Part shown: piece by piece, positions 42,621-51,824 of the stretch
Layout of the letters: the number at the start of each line of letters is the position of its first letter
How positions within the stretch are numbered: the stretch's first letter is position 1
Assembly (NCBI GenBank): GCA_964385465.1
Contig: CAYLPJ010000026.1
Coordinates: forward strand, 14,373 to 78,372
From: CAYLPJ01 sp964385465
Lineage (GTDB): Bacteria; Planctomycetota; Phycisphaerae; SM23-33
Length of the DNA: 64,000 nt
Direction: 5' to 3'
Position numbers and translations under genes: made by a program
Notes under the pieces: generated by a model
What the model was told of the DNA's origin: nothing
Databases searched by the model: none
Seen by the model: the letters and a program-made list of their open reading frames with translations, nothing else

Positions 42621-44099
42621 ATGCGAGAGCAACTGAACCGGGCGGCCGGGCTGGAGGTCTACGAGGCGAGCATCGTCGGCGGCGGCGAAGCCCCGACGAC
42701 GTTCCTGGGCCGCCGGGGCACGGAGAAACGGATCGGGCAGGTCGGCGGGACGGCGCTGCCGAACGTCGAGCGGGTCGGTGAGTTCGAGGGCCGGCCGGTG
42801 ACGGTCGGCCCGTGCGACCACGACAACGCCGTCGCCCTCCGCCGGGAGCTGCCCTGGGCGGCCCCCGCGACGCTCGGCCTGGCCACCAGCGCCGGGCTGG
42901 GAGACCGCCTCGGCCTGGCCACGCCCGGGCACGTGCGGGCGGTCCGGGCCGAGGGCGAGGGCATCGCGGCCGTGCTGGCCCAGCAGTCCATCCGCGAGAT
43001 GGCCCGCACCGAGCGGACGCCCGAGCAGGTGATGGACTGCGCGACCTACGGCGTGATCCAGGAGGGCTTCCGCGAGGGCTTCGGCTCCGACGCCGACCAC
43101 CTCCAGAAGCCCGAGGACATCGACGCGACCGTCGCGGCGGGCTTCACGATGTTCACCATCGACCCCGGGGCCCATGTCGTCAACGAGGCCGACACGCTGG
43201 CCGCGGACGCCCTCGCCGAGCGGGCCGAGACGCTGGACTACGCCACGCTGGAGTCCTCCGCCGACGACATGCGGTCGCGGTACTGCGGCAGGAGCTTCGA
43301 GCTCGCCGACGGCAGCGCGGTCGGCGGCGACGACGACGCCTGGCTGCGGGCGCTGGTCAAGTACGGCGGGGCCGTCGCCCACGCGACGCGGATGTACCGC
43401 CACCTCGTCGCCAAGGCCGACGGGCCCTTCGAGCTGGAGATCAGCGTCGACGAGACCGACTCGCCCACCTCCCCGGCCGAGCACTACTTCTTCGCCGCCG
43501 AGCTCAAGCGCCTCGGCGTGCCCTGGGTCTCCATGGCCCCGCGGTTCGTCGGGCGGTTCGAGAAGGGCGTGGACTACATCGGCGACCTCGACGCCTTCCG
43601 GGCGAGCTTCGCCCGCCACGTCGCCGTCATGCGGACGCTGGGGCCGTACAAGATGTCCATCCACTCCGGCAGCGACAAGTTCAGCATCTACCCGATCGTC
43701 GCCGAGGCGACCGGCGGGATGGTGCACCTCAAGACGGCCGGGACGAGCTACCTCGAGGCCGTCCGGGCGGTGGCGCGAATCGAGCCGGAGCTGTTCCGGG
43801 CGATCTACGACTTCGCCCGCGAGCACTACGAGGCGGACAAGAAGACCTACCACGTCTCGGCGGACATGGCGAAGGTCCCGCCGGCGGCGGAGCTGGCCGA
43901 TGGGGAACTCGCCGGGCGGATCGACGAGTTCGACACGCGCCAGGCGCTGCACGTGACGTTCGGCAGCGTCCTGACCGCCGACGGCGGCCGGCGGTTCCGC
44001 ACGCCGCTCTACGCCGCGCTGGAGCGGGACGAGGAGGCCCACTACGCCGCCCTCGCCGCCCACCTCGGCCGACACCTCTCGCCCTTCGCGGCGGGATAG
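42621..44099 (+). CDS. uxaE: Tagaturonate epimerase family protein (492 aa)
   Basis: Full-length relative of UxaE, which interconverts D-tagaturonate and D-fructuronate in hexuronate catabolism. Recognised by the characteristic segments FGSDADHLQKPEDIDATVAA (around residue 153), FTMFTIDPG, ISVDETDSPTSPAEHY and SIHSGSDKFSIYP, with conserved acidic and His residues expected to bind a divalent metal. It sits between gnd and the mannonate dehydrogenase-like SDR, consistent with a uronate route. Confidence 0.87.
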   Translation: MREQLNRAAGLEVYEASIVGGGEAPTTFLGRRGTEKRIGQVGGTALPNVERVGEFEGRPVTVGPCDHDNAVALRRELPWAAPATLGLATSAGLGDRLGLATPGHVRAVRAEGEGIAAVLAQQSIREMARTERTPEQVMDCATYGVIQEGFREGFGSDADHLQKPEDIDATVAAGFTMFTIDPGAHVVNEADTLAADALAERAETLDYATLESSADDMRSRYCGRSFELADGSAVGGDDDAWLRALVKYGGAVAHATRMYRHLVAKADGPFELEISVDETDSPTSPAEHYFFAAELKRLGVPWVSMAPRFVGRFEKGVDYIGDLDAFRASFARHVAVMRTLGPYKMSIHSGSDKFSIYPIVAEATGGMVHLKTAGTSYLEAVRAVARIEPELFRAIYDFAREHYEADKKTYHVSADMAKVPPAAELADGELAGRIDEFDTRQALHVTFGSVLTADGGRRFRTPLYAALERDEEAHYAALAAHLGRHLSPFAAG

Positions 44100-44127
44100 C
44101 AACCGGACACGAAAGGAGAACTCTCAC

Positions 44128-44949
44128 GTGAGCGATGAACTCTTCGACGTCAGCGGGAAGGTGGTGGCGATCACGGGCGCGGCGGGCGTGCTGGGCAGCG
44201 AGATGGCCCGGGCGCTGGCGGCGCGGGGGGCGAAGGTCGCGGTGATGGACATCGCCGACGACGACGCCGGGGGGCTCTGCGACGAGATCGCCTCCGCCGG
44301 CGGGCAGGCGGCCGCGGTCCACTGCGACGTGCTGGACAAGGCCGACATCGCCCGCGCCCACAACGAGGTGGTCGAGAAGCTCGGCCCCGTCGACGTGCTG
44401 ATCAACGGCGCCGGGGGCAACAAGAAAGAGGCCACCTGCGTCCCGCCGGAGACGACCTTCTTCGATGTCCCCGCCGAGGCGCTTCAGTTCGTCTTCAACC
44501 TCAACATCCTGGGCACCATCCTGCCGAGCCAGGTCTTCGGCCGGGCCATGGGCGAGCGCGGGGCGGGCACGATCGTGAACATCTCCTCGATGTGCGCGTT
44601 CCACCCGCTGACGCGCGTGGTGGGCTACTCGGCCGCCAAGGCCGCGGTGAGCAACTTCACGGAGTGGTTGGCGACGTACATGGCTCAGAACTGCTCGACG
44701 TCGATCCGCGTCAACGCGATCGCGCCGGGCTTCTTCCTGACCGAGCAGAACCGCTTCCTGCTGACCGACGAGCAGACCGGCGAGCTGACGGCCAGGGGCA
44801 AGCAGATCATCGACGGCACGCCGATGGGGCGCTTCGGCGAACCGGGCGAGCTGATCGGCACGCTGGTGTGGCTGATCAGCGACGCGGCGAAGTTCGTCAC
44901 CGGCGTGGTCGTCCCCGTCGACGGCGGGTTCAACGTCTACACCATCTGA
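44128..44949 (+). CDS. SDR-family oxidoreductase, D-mannonate/fructuronate reductase-like (273 aa)
   Basis: Classical short-chain dehydrogenase: cofactor loop T16-G17-A-A-G-V-L-G23, NNAG-equivalent INGAGGNKK, catalytic Ser152/153, Tyr166 and Lys170 (YSAAK). The insert GGNKKEATCVPPETTFFD and the C-terminal NRFLLTDEQTGELTARGKQI segment are typical of SDR D-mannonate oxidoreductases, which reduce fructuronate to mannonate. This fits the step after the neighbouring tagaturonate epimerase. It begins with GTG behind AAAGGAG. Confidence 0.85.
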   Translation: MSDELFDVSGKVVAITGAAGVLGSEMARALAARGAKVAVMDIADDDAGGLCDEIASAGGQAAAVHCDVLDKADIARAHNEVVEKLGPVDVLINGAGGNKKEATCVPPETTFFDVPAEALQFVFNLNILGTILPSQVFGRAMGERGAGTIVNISSMCAFHPLTRVVGYSAAKAAVSNFTEWLATYMAQNCSTSIRVNAIAPGFFLTEQNRFLLTDEQTGELTARGKQIIDGTPMGRFGEPGELIGTLVWLISDAAKFVTGVVVPVDGGFNVYTI

Positions 44950-44972
44950 CCGCCCGCAACGGAGGCAACGAC

Positions 44973-45485
44973 ATGGACGCCCACGAAGCCATCCTCACGC
45001 GACGAAGCATCCGCAGCTATGCCGACGGCGGCGTCGACGAGGCCGCCATCGAAAGGCTCCTCCGCGCCGCCATGGCCGCGCCGTCGGCGGGAAACCAGCA
45101 GCCGTGGCATTTCGTCGTCCTCACCGAACGCCGCCTGCTCGACGCCATCCCGCAGTTCCACGAGTACTCGCAGATGCTCAAGCAGGCCCCGGCAGCCATC
45201 GTCGTCTGCTCCGACGGCGGGCGCGAGGGCATGAACGTGTACTGGCCCCAGGACTGTGCCGCCGCGACGGAGAACATCCTGCTGGCCGCCCGCGCCGAGG
45301 GGCTGGGCTCGGTGTGGCTGGGCATCTACCCCGAGCGGGATCGCATCGCCAGGCTCCGCGAGCTGCTGGGGATGCCCGAGGAGATCACGCCGTTCTGCGT
45401 GGTGGCGGTCGGGCAGCCCGGCGAGGACCCCGGCCCGGCGGACCGCTACGACGACGCCCGCGTCCACCGCAACGGCTGGGCCTGA
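44973..45485 (+). CDS. Nitroreductase-family flavoprotein (170 aa)
   Basis: FMN-dependent nitroreductase fold: RRSIRSYADG near the N-terminus, APSAGNQQPWHFVV (FMN phosphate loop, about residue 33) and GLGSVWLGIYP before the C-terminus. Length and motifs match small NAD(P)H-dependent nitroreductase/oxidoreductases. A GGAGG sequence is 6-8 nt before the ATG. Its place between uronate genes and GH127 gives no obvious function; a redox role in the same operon is possible. Confidence 0.88.
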   Translation: MDAHEAILTRRSIRSYADGGVDEAAIERLLRAAMAAPSAGNQQPWHFVVLTERRLLDAIPQFHEYSQMLKQAPAAIVVCSDGGREGMNVYWPQDCAAATENILLAARAEGLGSVWLGIYPERDRIARLRELLGMPEEITPFCVVAVGQPGEDPGPADRYDDARVHRNGWA

Positions 45486-45489
45486 CGCC

Positions 45490-47382
45490 GTGGCCGGCGC
45501 GGCCGAGACCGGGCCGTTCCGCCCGCCGGCGCTGAGGCCGCTGCCGCTGGGCCGCATCCGTCCGGCCGGGTGGCTGGCCGGGCAGCTTCGCATCCAGGCC
45601 GACGGGCTGACCGGACACCTCGACGAGTTCTGGCCCGACGTGGCCGACAGCGGCTGGATCGGCGGCGGCGCCGACGGCTGGGAGCGCGGCCCCTACTGGC
45701 TGGACGGGCTGGTGCCCTTGGCGTTCCTGCTGGACGACCAGCGCCTGCTGGGCAAGGCCCGGCGGTGGGTGGAGCATATCCTGGGCGCCCGGCACGCCGA
45801 CGGCTGGCTGGGCCCCGACCGCCCCCGCCGCGGGGGCAAGGCCACCGACCGCCGCGACCCCTGGCCTGTGTTCGTCGCGATGAAGGCCCTGGCGCAGTAC
45901 CAGGAGGCCACCGGCGACGGACGCGTCCTCGACGCCCTGCTCGCCGCCTGCCGCTGCATCGCCGACCTGCTCGACCGCCAGCCGCTGTTCGAGTGGAACC
46001 GGATGCGCTGGCCCGAGCTGGCGTGGCTGGCCCAGTGGCTCCACGACCGCACCGGGGACGCCGCCCTGCCCGCCCTGGTCGACAAGGCCGCCGGGCAGGG
46101 CTACGACTGGATCGCCCACTTCGCCGACTTCCGCTACCGCGACCGCAGCGACCGCTGGAGCCACGAGACCCACGTCGTCAACAACGCCATGGGCCTCAAG
46201 GCCGCGGCGCTGCTCTGGCGACGGACCGGGCGCAACGACCACCGACGCGGCGTCGCCGACGCCCTGGCCGCCCTCGACCGTTGCCACGGGCAGGCGACGG
46301 GCGTCTTCACCGGCGACGAGTGCCTGGCCGGCACGAACCCATCGCAGGGCACGGAGCTGTGTGCGGTCGTCGAGATGATGTTCTCGCTCGAGGTCGCCGC
46401 GGGAATCACCGGCGAGCCGGCCCTCGCCGACCGCCTCGAACGCGTCGCCTTCAACGCCCTGCCCGCCGCCTTCCGCCCCGACATGTGGGCCCACCAGTAC
46501 GATCAGCAGGCCAACCAGGTCCTCTGCCGGCGCGACGACGACGCCCCCTGGACCACCAACGGGCCCGACGCGAACCTCTTCGGACTCGAACCCCACTACG
46601 GCTGCTGCCTGGCCAACATGCACCAGGGCTGGCCCAAGCTCGCCAGCCACCTCTGGATGGCGGCGCCGGACGGCGGCCTGGCGGCCGTGGCGTGGGCGCC
46701 GTGTTCGCTCCGCCACGACACGCCCGCCGGGCCGGTCGAGCTCGAATGTCGCACCGAGTACCCCTTCGGCGAGACCGTGGAGCTGACCGTCCGCGCCTCC
46801 CGGCCGACCGCCATGCCCCTGCACCTCCGCATCCCCGCCTGGGCGGACGGGGCCACCGTGACCGTCGCCGACGCCCCCCCCGCCGACGCCCCGGCCGGGG
46901 GGTTCTTCCGCCTCGACCGCACGTGGTCCGGCGAGAGCGTCGTGCGCCTGCACTTCCCGGCCGCGTGGCGGGTACAGAGGAGGCACCACGGTGCGGTGAC
47001 GCTGCATCGGGGCCCGCTGGTGTACGCGCTTCGCGTGGGCGAGCGGTGGGAGCAGGTCGCGGGCCGGCGCCCCCACGCCGACTGGGAGGTCCTGCCGACC
47101 ACGCCGTGGAACGTCGGCCTCCGGCTCGACCCGGCCGACCTGGGGGAGGCGGTCCGGCTCCAGCGGCGAGGCGTCGGGGATCGCCCGTTTTCACCGGAGG
47201 GCGCGCCGCTGGTGGCGACCGTCCCGGGCCGGCGCGTGCCCGGCTGGACGCTGGCGCACAACGCCGCCGCGCCCCCGCCGGCGGGCCCCGTCGAAGGCGC
47301 CGGCGAGGTCGAGCAGTTTCCTCTGATACCCTACGGGTGCACCAACCTCCGCGTGACGGAGCTGCCGCTTCTGCGGCAGTAG
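45490..47382 (+). CDS. GH127/DUF1680-family beta-L-arabinofuranosidase-like enzyme (630 aa)
   Basis: Contains an (alpha/alpha)6 barrel with GWERGPYWLDGLVPLAFLLDD, the TELCAVVEMMF segment that supplies the Glu and first Cys, and YGCCLANMHQGWPK, whose Cys pair includes the zinc-bound catalytic nucleophile of GH127. The C-terminal beta-sandwich ends in VHRGPLVYALR-like and YGCTNLRVTELPLL segments. No signal peptide. I take the GTG at 45490, just 4 nt after the nitroreductase stop; RBS support is weak, so coupling is likely. It would act on arabinose-containing pectic or glycoprotein oligosaccharides. Confidence 0.87.
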   Translation: MAGAAETGPFRPPALRPLPLGRIRPAGWLAGQLRIQADGLTGHLDEFWPDVADSGWIGGGADGWERGPYWLDGLVPLAFLLDDQRLLGKARRWVEHILGARHADGWLGPDRPRRGGKATDRRDPWPVFVAMKALAQYQEATGDGRVLDALLAACRCIADLLDRQPLFEWNRMRWPELAWLAQWLHDRTGDAALPALVDKAAGQGYDWIAHFADFRYRDRSDRWSHETHVVNNAMGLKAAALLWRRTGRNDHRRGVADALAALDRCHGQATGVFTGDECLAGTNPSQGTELCAVVEMMFSLEVAAGITGEPALADRLERVAFNALPAAFRPDMWAHQYDQQANQVLCRRDDDAPWTTNGPDANLFGLEPHYGCCLANMHQGWPKLASHLWMAAPDGGLAAVAWAPCSLRHDTPAGPVELECRTEYPFGETVELTVRASRPTAMPLHLRIPAWADGATVTVADAPPADAPAGGFFRLDRTWSGESVVRLHFPAAWRVQRRHHGAVTLHRGPLVYALRVGERWEQVAGRRPHADWEVLPTTPWNVGLRLDPADLGEAVRLQRRGVGDRPFSPEGAPLVATVPGRRVPGWTLAHNAAAPPPAGPVEGAGEVEQFPLIPYGCTNLRVTELPLLRQ

Positions 47383-47423
47383 CGGCCGAGGGGGCACTTC
47401 CCGTCGCCGTTTGCCGGCGGAAC

Positions 47424-47451
47424 TAAAGCCGCCCCCCGGTCCCGCCGATGA
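47424..47451 (+). promoter_or_regulatory. Sigma-28 (FliA/WhiG)-like promoter ahead of the signalling operon
   Basis: TAAAG at 47424 and GCCGATGA at 47444 resemble the flagellar sigma consensus TAAA-N15-GCCGATAA, with a 16-nt spacing. It lies about 160 nt upstream of the first gene of the REC/Hpt/REC-GGDEF operon. Confidence 0.4.
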
Positions 47452-47611
47452 GTGCCTTTGTCAGGGATCAATCGCAACCCGCCCCTACCGGGCGCTGAGG
47501 CACACGGTGAGCGAACCGGGTGGTCCGGGCACGTCAGTCCGGGCCGGTGCGCAAACCGTCTGTTGAGGCCACGGCCGCCACGGCGGCACCGGAGCAGGAG
47601 CGCGGCACGTC

Positions 47612-48070
47612 ATGCGAACCCTGATAGCCGATGACGACCCCCTCTACCTGACCCTCCTGGAAGACCTGCTGGCCCGCTGGGGCCATGACGTGGTCGCCAC
47701 CCGCGACGGGCGGGAGGCCTGGGACGCCTGGAAGGGCTCCGACGACATCCCCCTGATGCTCCTGGACTGGATGATGCCGCAGATGGACGGATACGAGCTC
47801 TGCCGCACCATCCGCGCCGACGGCCCCGACGCCGACACGCCCTACATTATCCTCATCACCGGCAGCCGGGGGGAGAAGGACCTCATGCGGGTCCTCGTCG
47901 CCGGGGCGGACGACTACCTCATCAAGCCGTTCCAGCCGTCCGACCTCCAGGTCCGCCTCCGTGCCGCACAGCGGATCATGGACCTCCGCGACCAGGTCGC
48001 CAGGCTGCAAGCCGAGCTGGCCGGTACAAACCTGCTGACGGGGGCAGACCACCAGAGGAGTTGCACATGA
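47612..48070 (+). CDS. Single-domain response regulator with C-terminal coiled coil (152 aa)
   Basis: A complete receiver domain: acidic pair Asp7-Asp8, phosphoacceptor Asp52 in LMLLDWMMPQMDG, Thr83 and Lys105 (YLIKPF). After residue 118 a short amphipathic helix (RIMDLRDQVARLQAELAG) forms a coiled coil. There is no output domain. It overlaps the Hpt gene by four bases (ATGA), so it likely exchanges phosphate with that Hpt protein. Confidence 0.92.
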   Translation: MRTLIADDDPLYLTLLEDLLARWGHDVVATRDGREAWDAWKGSDDIPLMLLDWMMPQMDGYELCRTIRADGPDADTPYIILITGSRGEKDLMRVLVAGADDYLIKPFQPSDLQVRLRAAQRIMDLRDQVARLQAELAGTNLLTGADHQRSCT

Positions 48071-48441
48071 CCCCCCCCAAGCCCGAAGCCACCGCCCCCC
48101 CCCGCACCGAGGACATTCTGCGATCGGAGTTCGCCGACGACCCCGGCTTCGCCGAAATCCTCGACCAGTTCGTCGGCAACCTGCCGGCTCGCATCGAGGC
48201 CGTCGAGGAGGCCGTCGGCGCCGGCGACCTCCAGACCGCCGCACGCCTGGCCCACCAGATCAAGGGCGTCGGCGGCGGCTACGGTTACCCGGCCCTGACG
48301 GAGGCCGCCGCCGCCCTGGAGCAGGCGGCCTCGGCGAACGACCGCGAATCGGTGTCCCTGACGCTGGGCGCCCTGCGCGACGTCGCGGGCGCCGTGGCGA
48401 GAGGCCATCAGCCCGCCAAGAAAGAGGAGGCGCGCCCGTGA
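48067..48441 (+). CDS. Histidine phosphotransfer (Hpt) domain protein (124 aa)
   Basis: A small four-helix Hpt protein with the phosphorylatable His63 in ARLAHQIKGVGGGYGYPAL, and the helix IEAVEEAVGAGDLQTAARL before it. It acts as a relay between receiver domains. It is flanked by a receiver gene (4-bp overlap upstream) and a REC-GGDEF gene (GTGA overlap downstream), implying a three-protein phosphorelay. A GAGGAG RBS lies before the ATG at 48067. Confidence 0.92.
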   Translation: MTPPKPEATAPPRTEDILRSEFADDPGFAEILDQFVGNLPARIEAVEEAVGAGDLQTAARLAHQIKGVGGGYGYPALTEAAAALEQAASANDRESVSLTLGALRDVAGAVARGHQPAKKEEARP

Positions 48442-49409
48442 AGGTCCTGATCGTCGACGACAGCCCGGACGCCCTGGCCCTGGCCAAGGTCCGCCTGGCC
48501 CCCGAGGGCCTGGACATCTGCACGGCCGGGACCGGCAAGGAAGGCATCGAGGTCACCCGCCGCGAGGAGCCGGACCTGGTGCTTCTGGACATCGAGATGC
48601 CGGACATGTCGGGCCTGGAGGTCTGCCGGCAACTGAAGGCCGATCCGCAGTTGTGCATGATCCCGGTGATCTTCCTGACGGCCTCGTCCGGCTCGGAGGA
48701 CCGCGCCCGCGGCCTGGACCTCGGCGCGGTGGACTACGTCGCCAAGCCGTTCGACGAGATCGAGCTCCGCGCCCGCGTCCGGGCGGCCCTGCGGACCAAG
48801 CACCTCCAGGACCTGCTGATCAGCTACGCCCACATCGACCCCCTGACCGGCCTGGGCAACCGCCGCGCGCTGATGGATCGCCTCCAGCAGGAATGGAAGC
48901 GTATCCAACGCTACGGCGGGACGCTGTCGTTCGTGATGGCCGATGTGGACCACTTCAAGAAGGTCAACGACACGTACGGCCACAGCGTCGGCGACCGCTG
49001 GCTGGGCGAGATCGCCCGCATCCTCCAGGCGCAGTGCCGCGGCAGCGACTTCCCCGCCCGTTACGGCGGAGAGGAGTTCGCCCTCATCGTCGCCAACGAA
49101 TGCGCCGACGACGCCGCGCGCCTGGCCGAGCGATGCCGCGCCGCCATCGAGAACACCAGCCTGCCCGTCGGCAAGGGGGAGGTCCGCGCCACCGCCAGCT
49201 TCGGCGTGTGCGACTCCGGGACCGCCGACGACGGCGACCAGCTCGTCCGTCTCGCCGACGCCGCGCTGTACCGCGCGAAGGAGAGCGGCCGGAACCGCGT
49301 CGAAGTCGCCGACCGCAGCGACGCCACCGAGCCGGTGAAGGTCCGCCAGCGCGACGAGGCCGAGAGCCACCCCCGCCCCGACACCCGGCCCACCTGCACC
49401 ACAATCTGA
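48438..49409 (+). CDS. Response regulator diguanylate cyclase, REC-GGDEF (323 aa)
   Basis: Receiver domain (1-120) with Asp7-Asp8, phosphoacceptor Asp51 (LVLLDIEMPDMSG), Thr81 and Lys103; GGDEF domain (130-295) with DVDHFKKVND, the active-site GGEEF (210-214) and the I-site R201-x-x-D204. All residues needed for c-di-GMP synthesis and product inhibition are present. Phosphorylation would come through the adjacent Hpt protein. A polar tail of about 30 residues follows. Starts at GTG overlapping the Hpt stop. Confidence 0.94.
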   Translation: MKVLIVDDSPDALALAKVRLAPEGLDICTAGTGKEGIEVTRREEPDLVLLDIEMPDMSGLEVCRQLKADPQLCMIPVIFLTASSGSEDRARGLDLGAVDYVAKPFDEIELRARVRAALRTKHLQDLLISYAHIDPLTGLGNRRALMDRLQQEWKRIQRYGGTLSFVMADVDHFKKVNDTYGHSVGDRWLGEIARILQAQCRGSDFPARYGGEEFALIVANECADDAARLAERCRAAIENTSLPVGKGEVRATASFGVCDSGTADDGDQLVRLADAALYRAKESGRNRVEVADRSDATEPVKVRQRDEAESHPRPDTRPTCTTI

Positions 49410-49752
49410 CCGTCGGGAACGAACGACATGGACCCCGTGCGACAACTCATCCCAACGGTCGGCATGGCGGGCGGCCATTCTGCCACCACCACCGCCGCCC
49501 GACAGCCGGCCGTCCACCCGGCGCCCGCCCACGCGGCGCGCCGGCCTCCTTGCCTGGCAGGCCGATTCCCGGCCTCCACCCACTCTCTGTGCCCGGCACG
49601 TCCCCGGCCCTGCCCTACCTTTCAGGGCCGGGGGCGTGCGCCCGTTTTCCGGGCGGCCCCACCACCCAACACGGCCCGGAAGAACGCAGGCCCGAACCGC
49701 TGAACCGTCTTCCCGGCCTTCCCGGTCCTCCGGCAATCCGGTCTTCCGGTCC
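49410..49752. other. Intergenic region, 343 bp, no gene recognised
   Basis: GC-rich with no plausible ORF. From about 49700 to 49752 the plus strand is a run of short degenerate units related to CCGGTCCTC / CCGGTCTTC (repeated CCGG...TC), which would lie in the 3' untranslated region of the minus-strand oxidoreductase gene. Confidence 0.6.
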
Positions 49753-50991
49753 TCAAGGGATCCGCCAGGGCTCGCGCTTGGGTCGATCGAGCAGGCGGTT
49801 GGCCTCGTCGTCGCCGACGAAGACCTCCTTCTCGGGGTCCCACTTCAGCGGGCGCTTGAGGTCGTAGGCGATATTGCCCAGGTGGCAGACGGTGGCCACG
49901 CGGTGGGCGTACTCGAAGTCCCGGAAACACCGCTCGCGCGTGCGGACGCAGTGGATGAAATCCCCCGGCAGGCCGCCCTTGCCCTTGTACTCCCGCAGCG
50001 GATGGACGCGCGGCTCCTGGCGCGGGGCACGCGTGCATTTGCCCTCGGTCCCGCCGTAGCTTATCCGCCCGCTGCCCCCGCCCCGGTACATCCGGATGCC
50101 GTTGGCGAACACGTACGTCAGCCGCTCGACGTCCTTGCCGTCCGGCGGAAGCACCTCCACCGGGCCCGTCGTGTCCAACTGCATCGCGTACATCGCCCCG
50201 CCGAAGTTGTGCCCGCCCCAGTCGGTCATCATCCCGCCGGAGTAGTCTCGCCACGTCCGCCACCCCCGGCCGCCGAGGCCGTACGCCCCGCCGCAGCGGT
50301 GCGGGTGGTACGGCGCCCACGGGGCCGGGCCCAGCCACAGGTCCCAGTCCATGCCCTTGGGCACGTCCTTGCCGGGCAGGTCGCACGGGCGCGAGGGCCC
50401 GCCGACGTTCACCCAGCATTCGGTGATCTCGCCGATCGCCCCGCTGGCGACGTACTTCGCCTGCCGGCCGTAGTCACCCATCACCCGCTGGCTGCCGCTG
50501 GAGACCACACAGCCGTAGTGGCGGGCGGCCTGGACCATCTGGCGCCCCTCGCGGATGGTCAGCGTCAACGGCTTCTCGCAGAAGACGTCGATGCCCCGCG
50601 TGCAGGCCTCGATCGCCGGGATCGCGTGCCAGTGGTCCGGCGTGGCGATCATGACCGCGTCGAGGTCGCCGCGGTCCAGCAGATCGCGGAAGTGGACGTG
50701 CTCGGCGCAGTCGCTGTTGCCGTATCGGCCGTCCACGGTCTGTTTGGCGGCGTCGCGGGCGCGTTTCTGCACGTCGCAGACGGCCACCCACTGCACCTCG
50801 TCGAAGCGCAGGAAGCCTCCCATGTCGCTGCGTCCGCGCCCGCCCATACCGATGCCGCCCATCACGATCCGGTCGCTGGCCGGCGGGCGCCCCGCGGCGC
50901 CAAGAGCCGTCGAGGTCAGCACGTAGGGAAACCCCGCCGCCGCGGCCGCACCCTTGAGAAAGCTCCGTCGCGTCACCGTCCGTCCGTTCAT
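49753..50991 (-). CDS. Tat-exported Gfo/Idh/MocA-family oxidoreductase (412 aa)
   Basis: Twin-arginine signal with Arg8-Arg9-Ser-Phe-Leu-Lys, hydrophobic stretch to about residue 30. Rossmann segment MGGIGMGGRGRSDM, intact signature DVFCEKPLTLT near 140 and the C-terminal features GGHNFGGAMYAMQ and SYGGTEGKC seen in the large planctomycete subfamily. AGGCGG lies 8 nt upstream of the ATG at 50991. It is monocistronic by position. The substrate is unknown; export suggests action on an extracellular or periplasmic sugar. Confidence 0.88.
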   Translation of the reverse strand: MNGRTVTRRSFLKGAAAAAGFPYVLTSTALGAAGRPPASDRIVMGGIGMGGRGRSDMGGFLRFDEVQWVAVCDVQKRARDAAKQTVDGRYGNSDCAEHVHFRDLLDRGDLDAVMIATPDHWHAIPAIEACTRGIDVFCEKPLTLTIREGRQMVQAARHYGCVVSSGSQRVMGDYGRQAKYVASGAIGEITECWVNVGGPSRPCDLPGKDVPKGMDWDLWLGPAPWAPYHPHRCGGAYGLGGRGWRTWRDYSGGMMTDWGGHNFGGAMYAMQLDTTGPVEVLPPDGKDVERLTYVFANGIRMYRGGGSGRISYGGTEGKCTRAPRQEPRVHPLREYKGKGGLPGDFIHCVRTRERCFRDFEYAHRVATVCHLGNIAYDLKRPLKWDPEKEVFVGDDEANRLLDRPKREPWRIP

Positions 50992-51298
50992 GGATCCGCC
51001 TCGCTGGTCCGTGGTCTGCGATCGGCCCGCGCCGCCGGCGGCGGGGCCCTGTAATTTCACCCCCCCCGCCGGGCCGGGGTTCCGGGGAAACCGCCGGGCG
51101 CCGCGGAATGCCGCCGCGGCCCGTCTCACGGGACCGGACGGCGGCGGAAAAACGTGCCCGCACCTCTGGCATCGAGGCCTCCAAGCCGGTACACTTCGCT
51201 GTTTGGTCCGGCGCGAGGTCCGCACCCATGGGGAATGCCATCCCGCGGGACGGATTCGTAGCGGCGCCGGCCGGATGGCCCCCTGGCAGGAGTGAGAG
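50992..51298. other. Divergent intergenic region, 307 bp
   Basis: Between the minus-strand oxidoreductase gene and ptsN. A TACACT sequence near 51190 could be a -10 for ptsN, but the matching -35 is poor. No gene recognised. Confidence 0.5.
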
Positions 51299-51766
51299 AT
51301 GAAGCTATCGGACATCATCGTGGATGATGCCATCGTCCCCACGCTGGAACACCAGACGCGGGACGAGGTGATCGAAGAGCTGGTGAAGTCGCTGGCCGAG
51401 GCGGGCGCGATCGCCAAGCCGAAGGCGCAGGAGATCACCAAGGCGATCCTGGCCCGCGAGGCCCAGGCGACGACGGGTATCGGCAAGGGCGTGGCGCTGC
51501 CCCACACGAAGCTCAAGGGCATCGACAAGCCGATCGCCACGATCGGGCGGAGCGAAGCGGGCATCGACTTCGCGTCGCTGGACTCCAAGCCCGTCTACTC
51601 GGTCATCCTGCTGCTGTCGAGCCCGGACAACCCCGACGAGCATCTCCAGGCCATGGAGACCATCTTCAAGCACGTCCAGCGCGACATGTTCCGCAAGTTC
51701 CTCCGCCAGAGCGAGACGAAGGAAGCGATTGTGGATCTCATTCACGAGGCCGACGAGATCGGCTGA
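51299..51766 (+). CDS. ptsN: PTS fructose/nitrogen-type EIIA protein (155 aa)
   Basis: EIIA-2-type domain with phosphorylatable His69 in GIGKGVALPHTKLKG and the usual strand/helix pattern (LLLSSPDNPDEHLQAMETIFK). It lacks EIIB/EIIC domains. With ptsH and ptsI immediately downstream it forms a soluble phosphorelay. Such EIIA-Ntr proteins regulate other proteins according to phosphorylation state. Gaps to ptsH (58 bp) and ptsI (46 bp) indicate an operon. GAGTGAGAG precedes the ATG. Confidence 0.9.
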   Translation: MKLSDIIVDDAIVPTLEHQTRDEVIEELVKSLAEAGAIAKPKAQEITKAILAREAQATTGIGKGVALPHTKLKGIDKPIATIGRSEAGIDFASLDSKPVYSVILLLSSPDNPDEHLQAMETIFKHVQRDMFRKFLRQSETKEAIVDLIHEADEIG

Positions 51767-51824
51767 GCGTCTCGAAGCCCGCGCCGATACCCGGCGAGGG
51801 CTCTTCGCGCGGCGGGGTACTTCA

